From the NCBI RefSeq assembly GCF_964340395.1, contig NC_135561.1, positions 18,034,240 to 18,098,239 on the forward strand: a stretch of 64,000 nucleotides of DNA, given 5' to 3'. The position numbers and the translations under genes are program-made. Shown here one piece after another: positions 47,862 through 59,639 of the stretch (position 1 is its first letter; the number at the start of each line of letters is the position of its first letter). The DNA is from Glandiceps talaboti (lineage: Eukaryota; Hemichordata; Enteropneusta; Spengelidae). The notes beneath the pieces are model-generated. The model ran no database searches. It had not been told where the DNA came from and worked only from the letters and a program-made list of their open reading frames with translations.

Positions 47862-50800
47862 AGCTGCTGATAGTATTCAAATTGTTATAAAAAAGGTGAA
47901 TTCCACATAATATGTACACAGAGGGTGGTAAAACACACCACGTGATTTTCCTTCAGCCTCTATAATCGTGTAATGGCACGAATTTTGTATCATGTCTATG
48001 AGTAATACACTATTCTACATAGGACATATACAATTCGTGTCAATAGTGAGAGATGGGAACACATACATCATTGAAAAAAAGATAGAAGAAAATGTATTTA
48101 TATTATGATGGTTTGTGTTTGCCTGGGGCGTTTTATAGCAGTTTAATACACCATTCCTCTCAAAAGGTCATCTCCGGTTGTCACAGATTGAATTTTAAAA
48201 TCATTTTACGTACACGCATATCCCCCCTTAACAAAAAATGAATTACCATGAGCTGGCTAGGACATATGTCATATTTTCATTGTTGAGGGCGATTATGGGA
48301 CGCAGGCTATCACTCAATACGAAGTTGAATGAATGAATGAATAAATAAATATAACAACACTACTACTATACAAAACAGTGCAGCCTAGGTATCGATTATA
48401 TTTGTGTGCAATAATATTTACCTGGTTCATAATTTGAAGTCTAAATTCGAACAAAAAATCAAATGACACTGATTTATACACAGCTACTTTGTTAGAATTT
48501 GGTTGGAATCGTCATTAAAAACAAATTAACAGTCCTCTGAAAAAAAATTAGGACTACACAATACGGAAAGGACACACATTAGTTGAGCCCACAGGCACCC
48601 GAAGTGTAGCCTAATCCCCTGAGCCTGTGTAGACTATATGGAAAGGGTGCTCACTTGTCGAATGTAAGACGCTACACATGCGGCATAAGCATTAGAAAGA
48701 GAATCAGAATTGGTGAATCGTGTATACAGTTACAAAACAGTCTCCGTAGAAGACATAATCCTCAAAAAACTTTTACTTCTGTGTGACTGTGAATATTGGA
48801 TGAAAAAAAAATACAGTAGAAATCCTCGCACATATCACATGAGAAATGTTTTTCTCTCACACAATTCTTACATAGTAAACATGTAAAGAAAGTGTCAGTA
48901 TCTCGAATGCGTTGCCTTGGGTCTGGTTATTTGCAACTAATGTAGTTTCACTATGCTGAGGATGAAACTTAAACATGTTTATAAAAATAAATGAGTTGAT
49001 CGTGTTTAATGAGATTTGGGTGCAAATACATATAGCTCATCCACATGGTGATAGGGCAATTGCAAATCCCAGCACATACAATAGAGAGTGTCTAGAATCA
49101 TAAGATCCACAGTTAATATAGCAAGCAAATGTCAGCTCAAAAGCAATGACTACGATGACGCGATCTTTGGTTTAAGTTTTGAAAAAGACTGCAATTATAT
49201 AACAATTATAATTTGAACATATTTAAATCGTATGCACGTACTTTGTAAACTCTTCACATAACATAAAGACAGTTGAAATACCATTGCATATCTTCTGGAC
49301 AGCTCATTATTCAACGGTCGACAATACACACTTGTTAACCCAGTATGGTAATACTAATAGTATGAACACGTACGTGCATACTGTATCAGTAGGTCAATAA
49401 CTGTACTGCCCCAGCTGATGTAGATATAGGTCTAACTTCAGGGCAGTCGAGTGAATCTGACGAGCACATTAAAACTGATATCTTCAACTTCACAACATTC
49501 ACTTCAAGAGATCATGCTGTGATCAGAATTGGTGAATCGTGTATAAAGTTACAATTTATAAGTAGATACTGTGTTCACTATTCTGGTCACATGATAGACT
49601 TCCCTCGCATAGACATTTAACCTTTGTTATGTACGTCTGACTCAAGACATCGCCATACTCTTGGGATGCAATTGCATTTGACGTGTGAAAAGAATGTTCC
49701 GGCCACTCCTGGCATGTGGGAACAATCAGTTGTCTTTTTTTTATAAAAAATATTCGTTGCGTGGTTCAGCAAGTTTAATGATGTTTTCTCGTGAGATGTT
49801 CATAAAAGCAAAGGTAAACATCTCAGTGGAGAAACATAAACCTTAGTTTGAAGTTATTCAAGATGTTGACATATAACCTATACGATTTGTCAACTTTACT
49901 CAACAAATATGAGACTAGAATATCATTTGTGAAATCTTCTGCCTAAGGAAGGTTGGACAACGAATTTTATACATAAGGAATCTTAGCAACAAGTATCAGA
50001 ATACACAGTAATTGCGATAGAGTAGATGAAGTAGGTATCACTAGTGTTCCCATATTACAAGGTAAATACTTATAAGCTAAATATTAGGTGACTATTTATC
50101 GGAAGGAAATGAGCAATTAGGAAGGAGTCATGAATAGTCATTGTTCATCTAACACATATGCGTGTCTGCTGTCTCCCATGAAGCAACACTGGACCAACAC
50201 TAAAGCAATGAATGTTTAAATTTATTCGGCAATCGTGCTTAATCTATGGAATGTTAAATCATGAAATTTATTCTCCAAAACAAAAAATATTTTACAAAAG
50301 TGCTTTTATTTCGTGGTTGTGACCCCCCCCCCCAATAACGGTAAACTTATTTTTTATGTTTCTCATTTCATAGTCGATTTTCAAAAAAAGGACAAAAGTA
50401 AACATCTTCATAATTCTCTGCCTATCCTTTTCTTCCTCTGTACCCGGTACCTTCTTTCCCAGCTTCTCTACACAATTGGCATGTTCTCAGGCCTCCTACA
50501 TGAATAACTTCCGTCATGAAAGAAATGCTTTGTTCTTGAACAAGTGTCGTCATCAGTGCCATGCCTGTAGATGACGTCGACAATCCAGACACTTACTTAT
50601 TACGCAAAATATTAAGAGCGGGAGAAAAATCTATTTATTCTTTATGTCAGAGCTGAAACTTTGTGTCAGACGAGTTATGAGAAACAGAAAAAAGAATTGG
50701 GTCACCCTAAGACCAGTTCAACCGACGCACCAAATGTAGATGAAACCAGGTCAGGAGAGATACAGCTGAGTTTGATAATCAAACAAGGTTAAGACGCTGA

Positions 50801-51177
50801 TTGCACATACGTTCTTTAATTAAATTACACCGACATTTCAATTATACACTGATAATCTGAATCACTATTCTCTTCCATTCGCAAACGTCATTTTGCAGCT
50901 GCCTCATTGGATTTGAACGATACGGTCGGTCAACATCGCTCATGTTTATGCTATAGCCCTTCAAGATTACTATTGGCAGAATTTAATTAAAAGGTTTATT
51001 CGGAACTAGCCTTTGGTCTTGGTTCATTGTCAAACTCAAACCACTATATCCTGATTGATATTGAACCATGTAGAAAGTGATCCACAATGTGTCATTACTC
51101 AAGAAGAGTGAGTAAATTACTAGTAATTGGGTAAGAAATAACTGTACACAGTGCGCACGTTGGATTTAGGCCTCGTA
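47862..51177. other. 3.3 kb AT-rich DNA without a recognisable gene
   Basis: It contains a (GAAT)/(AAAT) run at 48326-48352, a C11 tract at 50323-50333, and a 24-bp exact direct repeat at about 48704 and 49524. The open frame at 50313-50507 starts in the C tract and has no motif. Confidence 0.4.
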
Positions 51178-51232
51178 GAAGGCTGGATAATCGACCTGGC
51201 AAGCGTTCTTGTAGGTCGACAATCCAGCCTTC
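51178..51232. repeat. strong hairpin, 20-bp stem and 15-base loop
   Basis: GAAGGCTGGATAATCGACCT (51178-51197) pairs with AGGTCGACAATCCAGCCTTC (51213-51232) with only two mismatches. A transcript would form a compact 55-nt stem-loop of a size compatible with a short miRNA-precursor-like hairpin or the core of a small foldback element. It is followed 14 bp later by a G11 tract (51247-51257). Confidence 0.9.
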
Positions 51233-51589
51233 CATTGGGGGAGGGAGGGGGGGGGGGCTACCTTGATATTGATAGAACGATACTGTAATAGTGCTTCAAT
51301 TGGCGTGTCTCCGAGTTAGATTTATAGAATCGAACAGACCAATCTTCCAAGTAAAATAAATAAGCCAGACACTGCAAACATGTCTATGCAACCCTTGTCT
51401 GTTTTGAACATTGACACAACGTTGTGCTTGGACATGGCAGTGACAATGGTAATTTCCGGTGTAAGATATTTTAAAGGACAGACATGTTCATAAAGGAAAC
51501 AAAACTTTGTGGACAACACTCTCGTCGTTATGAAGTGTTCGGTTGTTGATTAGACATAACCAGTTCTGAAAGGCTAACTTATTATGAAT

Positions 51590-51590
<1 letters not shown>

Positions 51591-51675
<85 letters not shown>

Positions 51676-51748
51676 CATTCATCCACCCATCTATATATCT
51701 ATCTATCTATCTAGTACCCATCCATCCATCCATCCACCCACCCATCCA
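51591..51748. repeat. (CTAT)n followed by (CATC)n microsatellite
   Basis: About 21 CTAT units, a degenerate stretch with CATCCACCCATC, more CTAT, then CATC units to 51748. The 117-codon frame over it is repeat-derived. Confidence 0.96.
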
Positions 51749-52925
51749 CAAAGGAATATTTACCATCGTATTGAACGGACCACAATATCACAGTACAACC
51801 TGTGGGAAGTGTGGAACGACGCATCTGTCGAAGACATAACATCACCAGTTAAAGTAGAAATGTGTTTTTGGAGTACAGCTTCAAGGACTATCTACACAAC
51901 GCCATTCGTTATTGTATGTATCACATTGATACATTGACCGACTGAACTGTTTGTTTCCCACCATCACTGTAAATCACAGCCTCAGAGTCTTTTACGACAC
52001 CGTCTAAGACGCACGCACCGTCAAGAGGTGCGTCGTTGGAAAATTATGGGCTGGTTTGCGAGAATGGTTCCCACAAGTATGCAATGGTATATAGCGAATG
52101 TGGCATAAATGAAACCATTATCAACGATGGATAGCTCCAACATAAATATTTTGCAAATGTTTTGTTTTATTACCACATTGTGTATTCCTGACAAATACAT
52201 GTAATATGTTACCCTTGAATGGATATGAAATGTCGCTGTATATATTTCCTTAGTCGTGAAAGTGGGTGAGTGTCATCGTCATAAAATCACACTACCTCTT
52301 TGCGGTACAATAACATGTTAACGTTTCCCTATTAAAGAAACATGGCGAAAAAGTTGCTGCGCGAGTGTGACGCCATGCATACGTTTTCAATTGAACATTT
52401 TTGAGAAATATTCTTCCTGTTAAAGTCCAAGGATCTGTTAAAGATATGTAGAGTTCGTTGCCATGTCGTGGGTGCAGGTGGTAACAACGATACAGTCACA
52501 TTTGTAAATACCGCAATTATCCTTCCAGACATAACCGAGTAAGCGTTCGTAAAAATGTCGTTCTAACATCGTGTATTTAGATAGCAGGGTTCTACTCGTT
52601 TAGAGACACTACCGTCACACACTCTCCCTATGTTGACAAAACTGAGTAACAGTATTTTGTGGGAAAACGCCAACATAATCTAACGTTGCCACGCAACAAT
52701 GCATACTACTCAAAATGATCACCTAAATTTGGAGGACATCGGTGACTTCCGAAAGACGTAAAGTGGATCTCCAACATAGAGACTATTTGATATGTACAAT
52801 GAATCACGCATAGCATGCCAAACGGTCATAGAAAAGACTTATGAAACTTGATGGGAACTCTTTTTGGTTATTAGTTATTATCAGCATGTCTAGACTACAT
52901 GTACTACTGTACCGCCTTTGTCCTG
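51749..52925. other. mixed-composition DNA, no confident gene
   Basis: No motif was found in the open frames. GACGCAC...GTGCGTC (about 52008-52034) is a short inverted repeat. Composition is less AT-rich around 51990-52040 and 52340-52480. Confidence 0.4.
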
Positions 52926-53134
52926 GGTAACATAATCCCATGGATCTATAGTGGTAGAACTGAATCCCATGGGTCTATGGAACTGAATCCCATGGGTCTA
53001 TGGAACTGAACCCCGTGGGTCTATAGAACATATTACATGGGTGTATAGAAGTGAATCCCATTGGTCTATAGAACTGGACGCCGTGGGTCTATAGAACATA
53101 ATAATATGGGTGTATAGAAATGAATCCCATGAAT
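52926..53134. repeat. 23-bp tandem repeat, about 9 diverged copies
   Basis: The unit is TGAATCCCATGGGTCTATGG + AAC. A three-unit pattern (TGAACCCCGTGGG, ATATTACATGGGTG, TGAATCCCATTGG) recurs, so a 69-bp higher-order unit is visible. CCATGG occurs in the cleaner copies. Confidence 0.9.
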
Positions 53135-54100
53135 ATGCTTAATGTATGCATACCTTGATATGCCTGGTGTTATATTTTCCTGAATAAAATGTGGTTAGAA
53201 GTTATACATTCGGTTATAAATCACATCACCTTAACTTCATTTGTTCGTTTCTTGGCTTCACCTTCATGATACTATGTTGTAAACCTATCAATAGTTTTGA
53301 CTTGTTCATATTATATCACAAACCGTTATGCAATCATTCTCATTTCATGCGTGATACGTTTTGAAAGTTCACACAGTGTGAAATAAAGGTGAATAGTAAA
53401 TTATCACAGCAGTGTTACGGCTGTATAGACGTATTTATGTAGTTGTGATATAATCAATTCTTGAAAGATTTCGTACATTATAATAACCATATTATAAACA
53501 ATTGATTATTAAAATTGTTACACAATTTAAACTAGGCATCTAAGGTTGTCTGGGGTTTTTTGTAACTCAATGTCATAATGTCACATTATATTCACATGGG
53601 AAATGCACGTCCACTGGTCGCAACAGTTACATTGAATATCCGCATATACTGCAAAAAAGGCTCCGCATTTTCTCGTTTTATGTAAAATACCCGTTTGTTA
53701 CCAAATTTGAACATTTTCCAAATCAGAATTCCAGTTCGTGTGTTGATGCAGCCATATTGAGTAGACATCTATCCATTAAACACAGTTCACACAAAATCTT
53801 ACATTACATTGCTGATATAGCTCAAATTGAAGTCTGTTGTCAATAACATTCTGTCACTAATGTCATTTATGAAATACTTGTGAATAAATATTGACACCAT
53901 ATTAAAAGTATTTGAAATGACTTCATTGTAATGCACCACCGTTATTTGATAAATTCCATTTGCGAATTAGTTCATTGTATATTGACGCCTAACAACATAC
54001 AAAGTATTAATACGTCAAAATCCATTCCAAAGTCAGTCGTAATCCAGACTACAAATCGCCTCATGCAGAATAGTCACAACTGATTACTAATAATGGAAAC
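53135..54100. other. AT-rich DNA, nothing recognised
   Basis: It contains one ATTGAATATCCGCA word (53631-53644) that recurs in the hairpin at 54.1 kb. No gene was seen. Confidence 0.4.
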
Positions 54101-54213
54101 TATTGAATATCCGCACGGTATTCAATATCTGTCCAAGTATTTCTCGCGTCGGAACGTTGTGATGATGAGCGAAAGTTACTTACATTCAATACCCGTACGA
54201 AGGCGTTATTGAA
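54101..54213. mobile_element. small inverted-repeat fragment with ATTGAATAYCCG ends
   Basis: 54101-54127 is a hairpin with a perfect 9-bp stem, TATTGAATA / TATTCAATA, around a 9-base loop. The complementary word CATTCAATACCCG follows at about 54184, and ATTGAATATCCGCA also occurs at 53631. Repeated use of this word in both orientations suggests degenerate ends of a small DNA element. Confidence 0.4.
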
Positions 54214-57200
54214 ACCTTAAATGCTGTTTTACTGGTAGGTTGTGTGTGTGAAACAAAGCTAATGACCTCCCACATCAATTACACCGAATTGTCACTACTG
54301 TGCATTCTAGTCGTTAACATTACGCAAGTCAAATGAACTAAAACTGTGGTTCAATAAATAGAAAGCAGACTAGCTTATAAGGAAGGAATGCCTACTGTAT
54401 GGCATTGGCGTCTACACTGGAATGACGGCATAATGGCATTGACTAAGTGGTGGCTAGATTTTGTAAAGGTGTTAAGACAATGTTGTTGAGGATGAACAAC
54501 ATTTTCTTGTGTGTTGGCCTTTTACTCAAATCCCAAAGAAATGTTTTTGCTGAATCATTTTCCCGACCAACCATTTATACCTTATATATTTCACCAGCCC
54601 CTTCCGAACACCTGATACTAAACTTTCCATTAATGCAATTTTGGCATTTTGCATAAGGCTTTCTAAAACAAGAATAGAATGTGTTGAAAGTCTCACTTTG
54701 TGAAAATACGCACGTCTATTCATTATGTGCACATCTGTATGTTACTTTTAGTTTTTGTTATGTACTACCTGCATGTTGACCCATGGCCTTGAAACGCAAC
54801 AATCCTTTAAACATTGAGTCTACTGTAGCAAGATTTAAGCCAACATCTGCTGGTTTCCAATTTGCACTGTCCGTGTCCTTCATATGATGTCTTATTATTT
54901 TACTGTCGCATTCAATCCATAGTGTAAATTAACCAATCATGATGCAAGTCACGTAAACTAAACAAAGATTATGTAAATGCATTGGTATGATATACATCCC
55001 CCCACCCACTCTTTGACAAATAATTTGGTGAAATCTGGTCCAGGATTTAGACTAATGAATATTTCCACTTGTGATGCGCTATTTGATCAGAAAACTGCGA
55101 AATTCGTCCATTGACTTTACCGAATTTGCAAGTGATTACATTAGCCAGCTGTCGGGCGTTTGTTTTTAAAAAGAAGACTATCTCCAATCACCACACCGGC
55201 TTGGCTTCCCATATGTTACTTTACCATGACTTTCCTTCTTCCAGGGGTTATATAAAAAAAATCAAAGCAAAGATACATTTAATTGGCTATACTAATTTAA
55301 AAGAATACTTTCTTAAATATTTATAACATTTTAATCTATCATGATGTTACTTCCTATCCGTTGATTTTGATAACGTAGAATAAACTTTATCATTGAAATC
55401 GGATACCTTTGATGTATACTAATTACGGAAAGTGATACAAGGAAGCCTAACAAAAATAATATTAAAGAAACGGAACAAACATTCTGTGACACTTAATATA
55501 ACATTCATTGTCAGCAACATTCTATATATACTCTAATGTTGCCGTGGCCTGTACTTAGAGTTTTTTTTCAACCAAGAGGCAAGTCGTGTTCATAACATTT
55601 AAAACGGATTATTAGAACTTTTACAAAAAACCTCCTCGTGTACGTGACCTTAAATCTGATAATGGTATTAGGCCTAGAGAATCGCAAATGTAATCGCTCC
55701 AAATACACAAATGTGCCATTTCACTCGGATTGGATATATAAAGATTCTCTGAAATTAGATAGTCTTAAGTGCTGTTTACCGAAGACAACATTTCTCATTG
55801 CATTTGAAATCTGAATATTATGTCATTTTATTTCGTCACTCTAATTCCTACTTTACGTCATTTTTTCTAATTAAAGTGTTTTCATGTTATTTGGGATACA
55901 AACTTTATCAATTAAAACCACTCTAGGGGTGGATCTCACCATCTATTGTCACTAATTAAGGTTTTCACTTTACAACAAGAAACTAAACTTCACTACACTT
56001 TTGTTTATTATTGACGTAATATGAGTAACAGAGCGTATTCATTTAACCATACGCCATCGTTTCTATGGTAATGATGTCTCCTGTAAGATAAGGTCACACA
56101 ACAGGTGTCTCCTACTGCCTAGCCTAAGGAGGTCTAACTATTTGAAATAGTTTATCTTTAATGTGAAGGTTCTTGTTAAATGTTAATATAATTGCGTCCA
56201 CTTATTTTCAAGTCAGGACATCTCTCTTATTGGGACGTTGACTTTGTCCTTGTACGTCAAATGGCCCCATTTCTTCACGATACCATACGTAATTACTGTG
56301 CATTATATATGAATGCCTTACAGTGGAAAGCCATGTCGGTCGTTGAGAGATCGAATATCAAACTGTTGTCACATGTTTAGGATCGTTAAGGGCCGCTACA
56401 CTATCCTACACTGACATACACTATTTGTCATAAAATCTACAATTCTATCTAAATTTCCCAAGATGTTTTAATACTAGGCTGGATATAGAAAATGAATTAG
56501 TCCCTAAATTATACAACACCAATTACCATGCAGAGTCTTTGCAGGCAATTCATGCTCTAATAATGCCATATGGTAATTTAGAGTTGCAGCTTGTAGACCA
56601 AATATTGAAGATAACAATGTACGTTATTACCGTAGATAGAAATCGGACAGGACAGAGCCACAATATGGCGTTTCTTTAAACTATGATGTAACAGACCCAA
56701 ACATACAAGATAGGTTTTGTCAATAGTTGCGAGTAAGACTATATTATACTCTGATCTGATCTGAGTTTAAGGTAGACAACGCGTATATAGTACATTGCTG
56801 GCATTTGCAAAAACGATTGGTACATCTTTCGTTTCTCAGTATACGACTTTCTTGAATGAATAATAGTATTATTTACCTGTCAGCATTCCACTCTAGGTTG
56901 GAACTTGACCACAAATATTTATGTGCATAAAACCGTATTAATAACTTTGTATGATCTGCAAGTTCAACTTAACATAGGTATGAACACTTTGCATTTCGCA
57001 ATTTTACGAACTTCAAGGCAATTCTTTTCCCAGCAGTCAAAAATTCAGAGTGTGTCATTCAGGCTGTCACAAGTACGATAGATAGATTTCGGTCAGAACA
57101 TTTCCAAGAATCTCGACATCTATTCGATGGCGTTCATGCCAGATGGGAATTTGGTAAAGATGGAATGCTTTCCATTGTGAAAGATATCATGTACGTCACA

Positions 57201-57555
57201 TATATAGTACTAGGTGTAGAAAATAAATGCCATGGGACATGGTGTCTGCTGTCGACCAAGTTAAATGCCATCCAACTTCTAGATATTATCCAGTTACAAT
57301 AAGTATTACCAGCCCAACAATTCCCACTTGAAACATTAAACATGTTCATTCACCCAGTCATGTTCACTTTTTATGAATATCATTAATTATTCAACTACAA
57401 GGACATTCACTGACCCAATATGACCTCTGTGGGGTTAATGAATGCAAATATTGACCTTTAAGAAAATTTAATATACGTAGCTCTTACCAAAAATAAAAAA
57501 ATCACTGAGCCAATAATCTATTGGTTAGTATTGATACTGGGTAGGAGTATAGGGA
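54214..57555. other. 3.3 kb AT-rich DNA without a recognisable gene
   Basis: Open frames at 54447-54732, 55111-55326, 56192-56380 and 57134-57349 show no recognisable motif. No tandem repeats were seen. Confidence 0.4.
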
Positions 57556-57908
57556 AATTGAAGTTGCCTTGGCCTTTCACTCATGGGACACCGTCATTTA
57601 CATAAACAAATACACGTTTCATCTCCACTCTAATAATACCACACACCAGAGACACCACACACAGCAGGATCCCTTATCGAATTACAGTGATAAACATTGG
57701 TTTTCTTGTACAGTTCAGTAGCAACATGCTGCTGCTGAAATGAATACACATGATTGTTTGATGTTTTCGATTGTTTACTTTTCTACTGATAATCTGTCTA
57801 CTTCTACACCCCAACTGTTTGCGGCAATTCTATGATTATTTATTTTGCATTTGAAGGTGAGTGTAATAAATGTCATCACATGAGGAAAACACCAAGGCAA
57901 CTTCAATT
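57556..57908 (+). mobile_element. MITE-like element family M1, copy 2
   Basis: 353 bp with perfect 17-bp terminal inverted repeats: AATTGAAGTTGCCTTGG at 57556-57572 and its complement at 57892-57908. The interior carries CACACACAGCAGGATCCCTT, GTGATAAACATTGG, ACTGATAATC, CTACTTCTACACCCCAACTG, GCGGCAA and TTTGCATTTGAAG, as in the other copies. Of the three it has the best preserved ends and therefore defines the family borders. No target duplication is obvious. Confidence 0.85.
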
Positions 57909-57984
57909 ATCTTTTAAATTGATCAGAGCCTTCCCATGATTCCGTGTATCTGATTCAGAGTACATTATACATATACAATTATGT

Positions 57985-58359
57985 CCATTTGATGTTTCAC
58001 CTCATTGGACATTACGTTTTTTTGGACACAAAGATAGACATATTTAAACTCAAGACTAACAATAACTGAGTCACAACAAACACAGCAGGATTCTTTGCCC
58101 AATCACATTGAACAGTGATAAGCATTGCTATTCTTTCACAGTGCAGTAAAAACAGGCCTCTAATGAAAACATTACACACAGACGTGATGATTTTAATGGC
58201 TTCAATTGTTTAGTTTCTAACTGATAATCAACATATAATATACACTTTACGACTTCTACATCCCCACTGTGTGCGGCACCAATTTTCATCTTTCGCATCA
58301 GAAGAAGTCTAAGTGTGTGTAAACAATATTACGTTACAGGAGTGAAACACCAAACCAAC
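57985..58359 (+). mobile_element. MITE-like element family M1, copy 3
   Basis: About 375 bp starting GATGTTTCACCTCATTGGAC and ending GAGTGAAACACCAAACCAAC. It shares ACACAAAGATAGACA, ACACAGCAGGATTC, AAGCATTGCTATTCTTTCAC, AATGGCTTCAATTGTTTA, ACTTCTACATCCC and CTAAGTGTGTGTAAA with copy 1. The left end is more degraded than the right. It lies in the same orientation as copy 2, only about 76 bp away. Confidence 0.8.
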
Positions 58360-59417
58360 ATCATTTTAGCTGTAACTAGCATCATAGATCACCGTACACA
58401 GCAACAATGTGTAAACTGCAATTATTGATGACGTTATCTTTTCTATTATTCTTCCTCTACTCAATATTAATATAAAGACAAACACTAATTGGTGTGATTA
58501 CATCTCATTCTTCCATTTCGGTTCAATTTGTAGTTTATGACCGATAAATCAACTCGTATGGTCCAAGATATAGCACTGATATGTTATACGTAAAAACACA
58601 ATTGAAGCACTGTTGTGTACATGTATTGTAGGGATATGATAAAATAAATCTCTTACTATATTTACACATGTGTACTCAAATCATTTCATGAACACCACTG
58701 AGATATACATGTATAATCCTACGAACAAGTATTACACAGATTTACATTTTTAGGGGATACCTAGGTCATTATTTTTCTTGCAGGATTTCCACTAGTTCAT
58801 TTACTGCGATCCTAGCCTTTAAAAAGATAAGTGTGTAAGATTATGCATACTATTGATGATGGATTTGCTCAGACGCAAACCCTAAAGCTGTACAGAGAAG
58901 CCGAATATACAGGTTGTTTTAAGTGATTTTACCACACATAAATCCATCCAATTAAGAAAGCTTAACATTAACACATGGACACATGTGATAAGATACGACT
59001 ACTTTCTATGAATATTGAGAGTTAACTGCAGTTCTTTTGTCGACGTGACCCAACTTTTGATAATCCCTACACAGCCCTACTATAAAATCTCCATATAACA
59101 CAACCCAATGTGATTGTATTAAAATGAAACCATGCCAACCATCATAATATGCAATTACATTCCTGTAAATGACACTTAGCAAAGTTGAGCAGCATAGATT
59201 TAGGCGTCTCGTGTACACAAGCCCCCATTTCCTCCTATTTGTTTTATTTTCCTTCCATACTGTCGCTGTTGTAGCTATGTAAATGTTAACACAAGGTTCA
59301 CTCCAAACAAAGGTTAATAGTGGTTTAAAAAAATATATCATGATGGCATCATTTTGATGCTTTTCACCGAGCCAATCACACAAATGTGTTTCAAATGGCA
59401 CTTTAGGGCCAACACGG
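58360..59417. other. AT-rich DNA with one 131-codon reverse frame of unknown status
   Basis: The reverse-strand open frame 59006-59401 (131 codons) is the longest in the window that is not a simple repeat. It has many aromatic and cysteine residues, no recognisable domain, and no clear promoter or splice context. Low-level chance occurrence is the default reading. Confidence 0.3.
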
Positions 59418-59458
59418 TAAGAGTGTACTTTGTTGATTGCTTAACAAACACACTCTTA
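59418..59458. repeat. nested hairpin TAAGAGTGT...ACACTCTTA
   Basis: The outer 9-bp stem TAAGAGTGT / ACACTCTTA is perfect and an inner TTTGTT / AACAAA stem extends it. It lies about 180 bp before the tandem-core element of 59.64-61.1 kb. Confidence 0.8.
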
Positions 59459-59639
59459 AATTAAATTACACAGTCCAGTAACTTAACAAAGCATGATATT
59501 TTATGGATAAGAAAAAACATAATTTATACCAAGTATTCAACTGGACGATTTACCAGACTTTACTAGTCATGCACTTTTAAAGTATTGGGGCCACTGTACA
59601 TTATGTGGTATTACAATTGTCAAATAGGTGTGCCAAACT

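Noticed and set aside
52332-52532. Short forward ATG frame and opposite 66-codon frame as overlapping genes
   Set aside because: The forward frame stops after about 20 codons and neither shows a recognisable motif.
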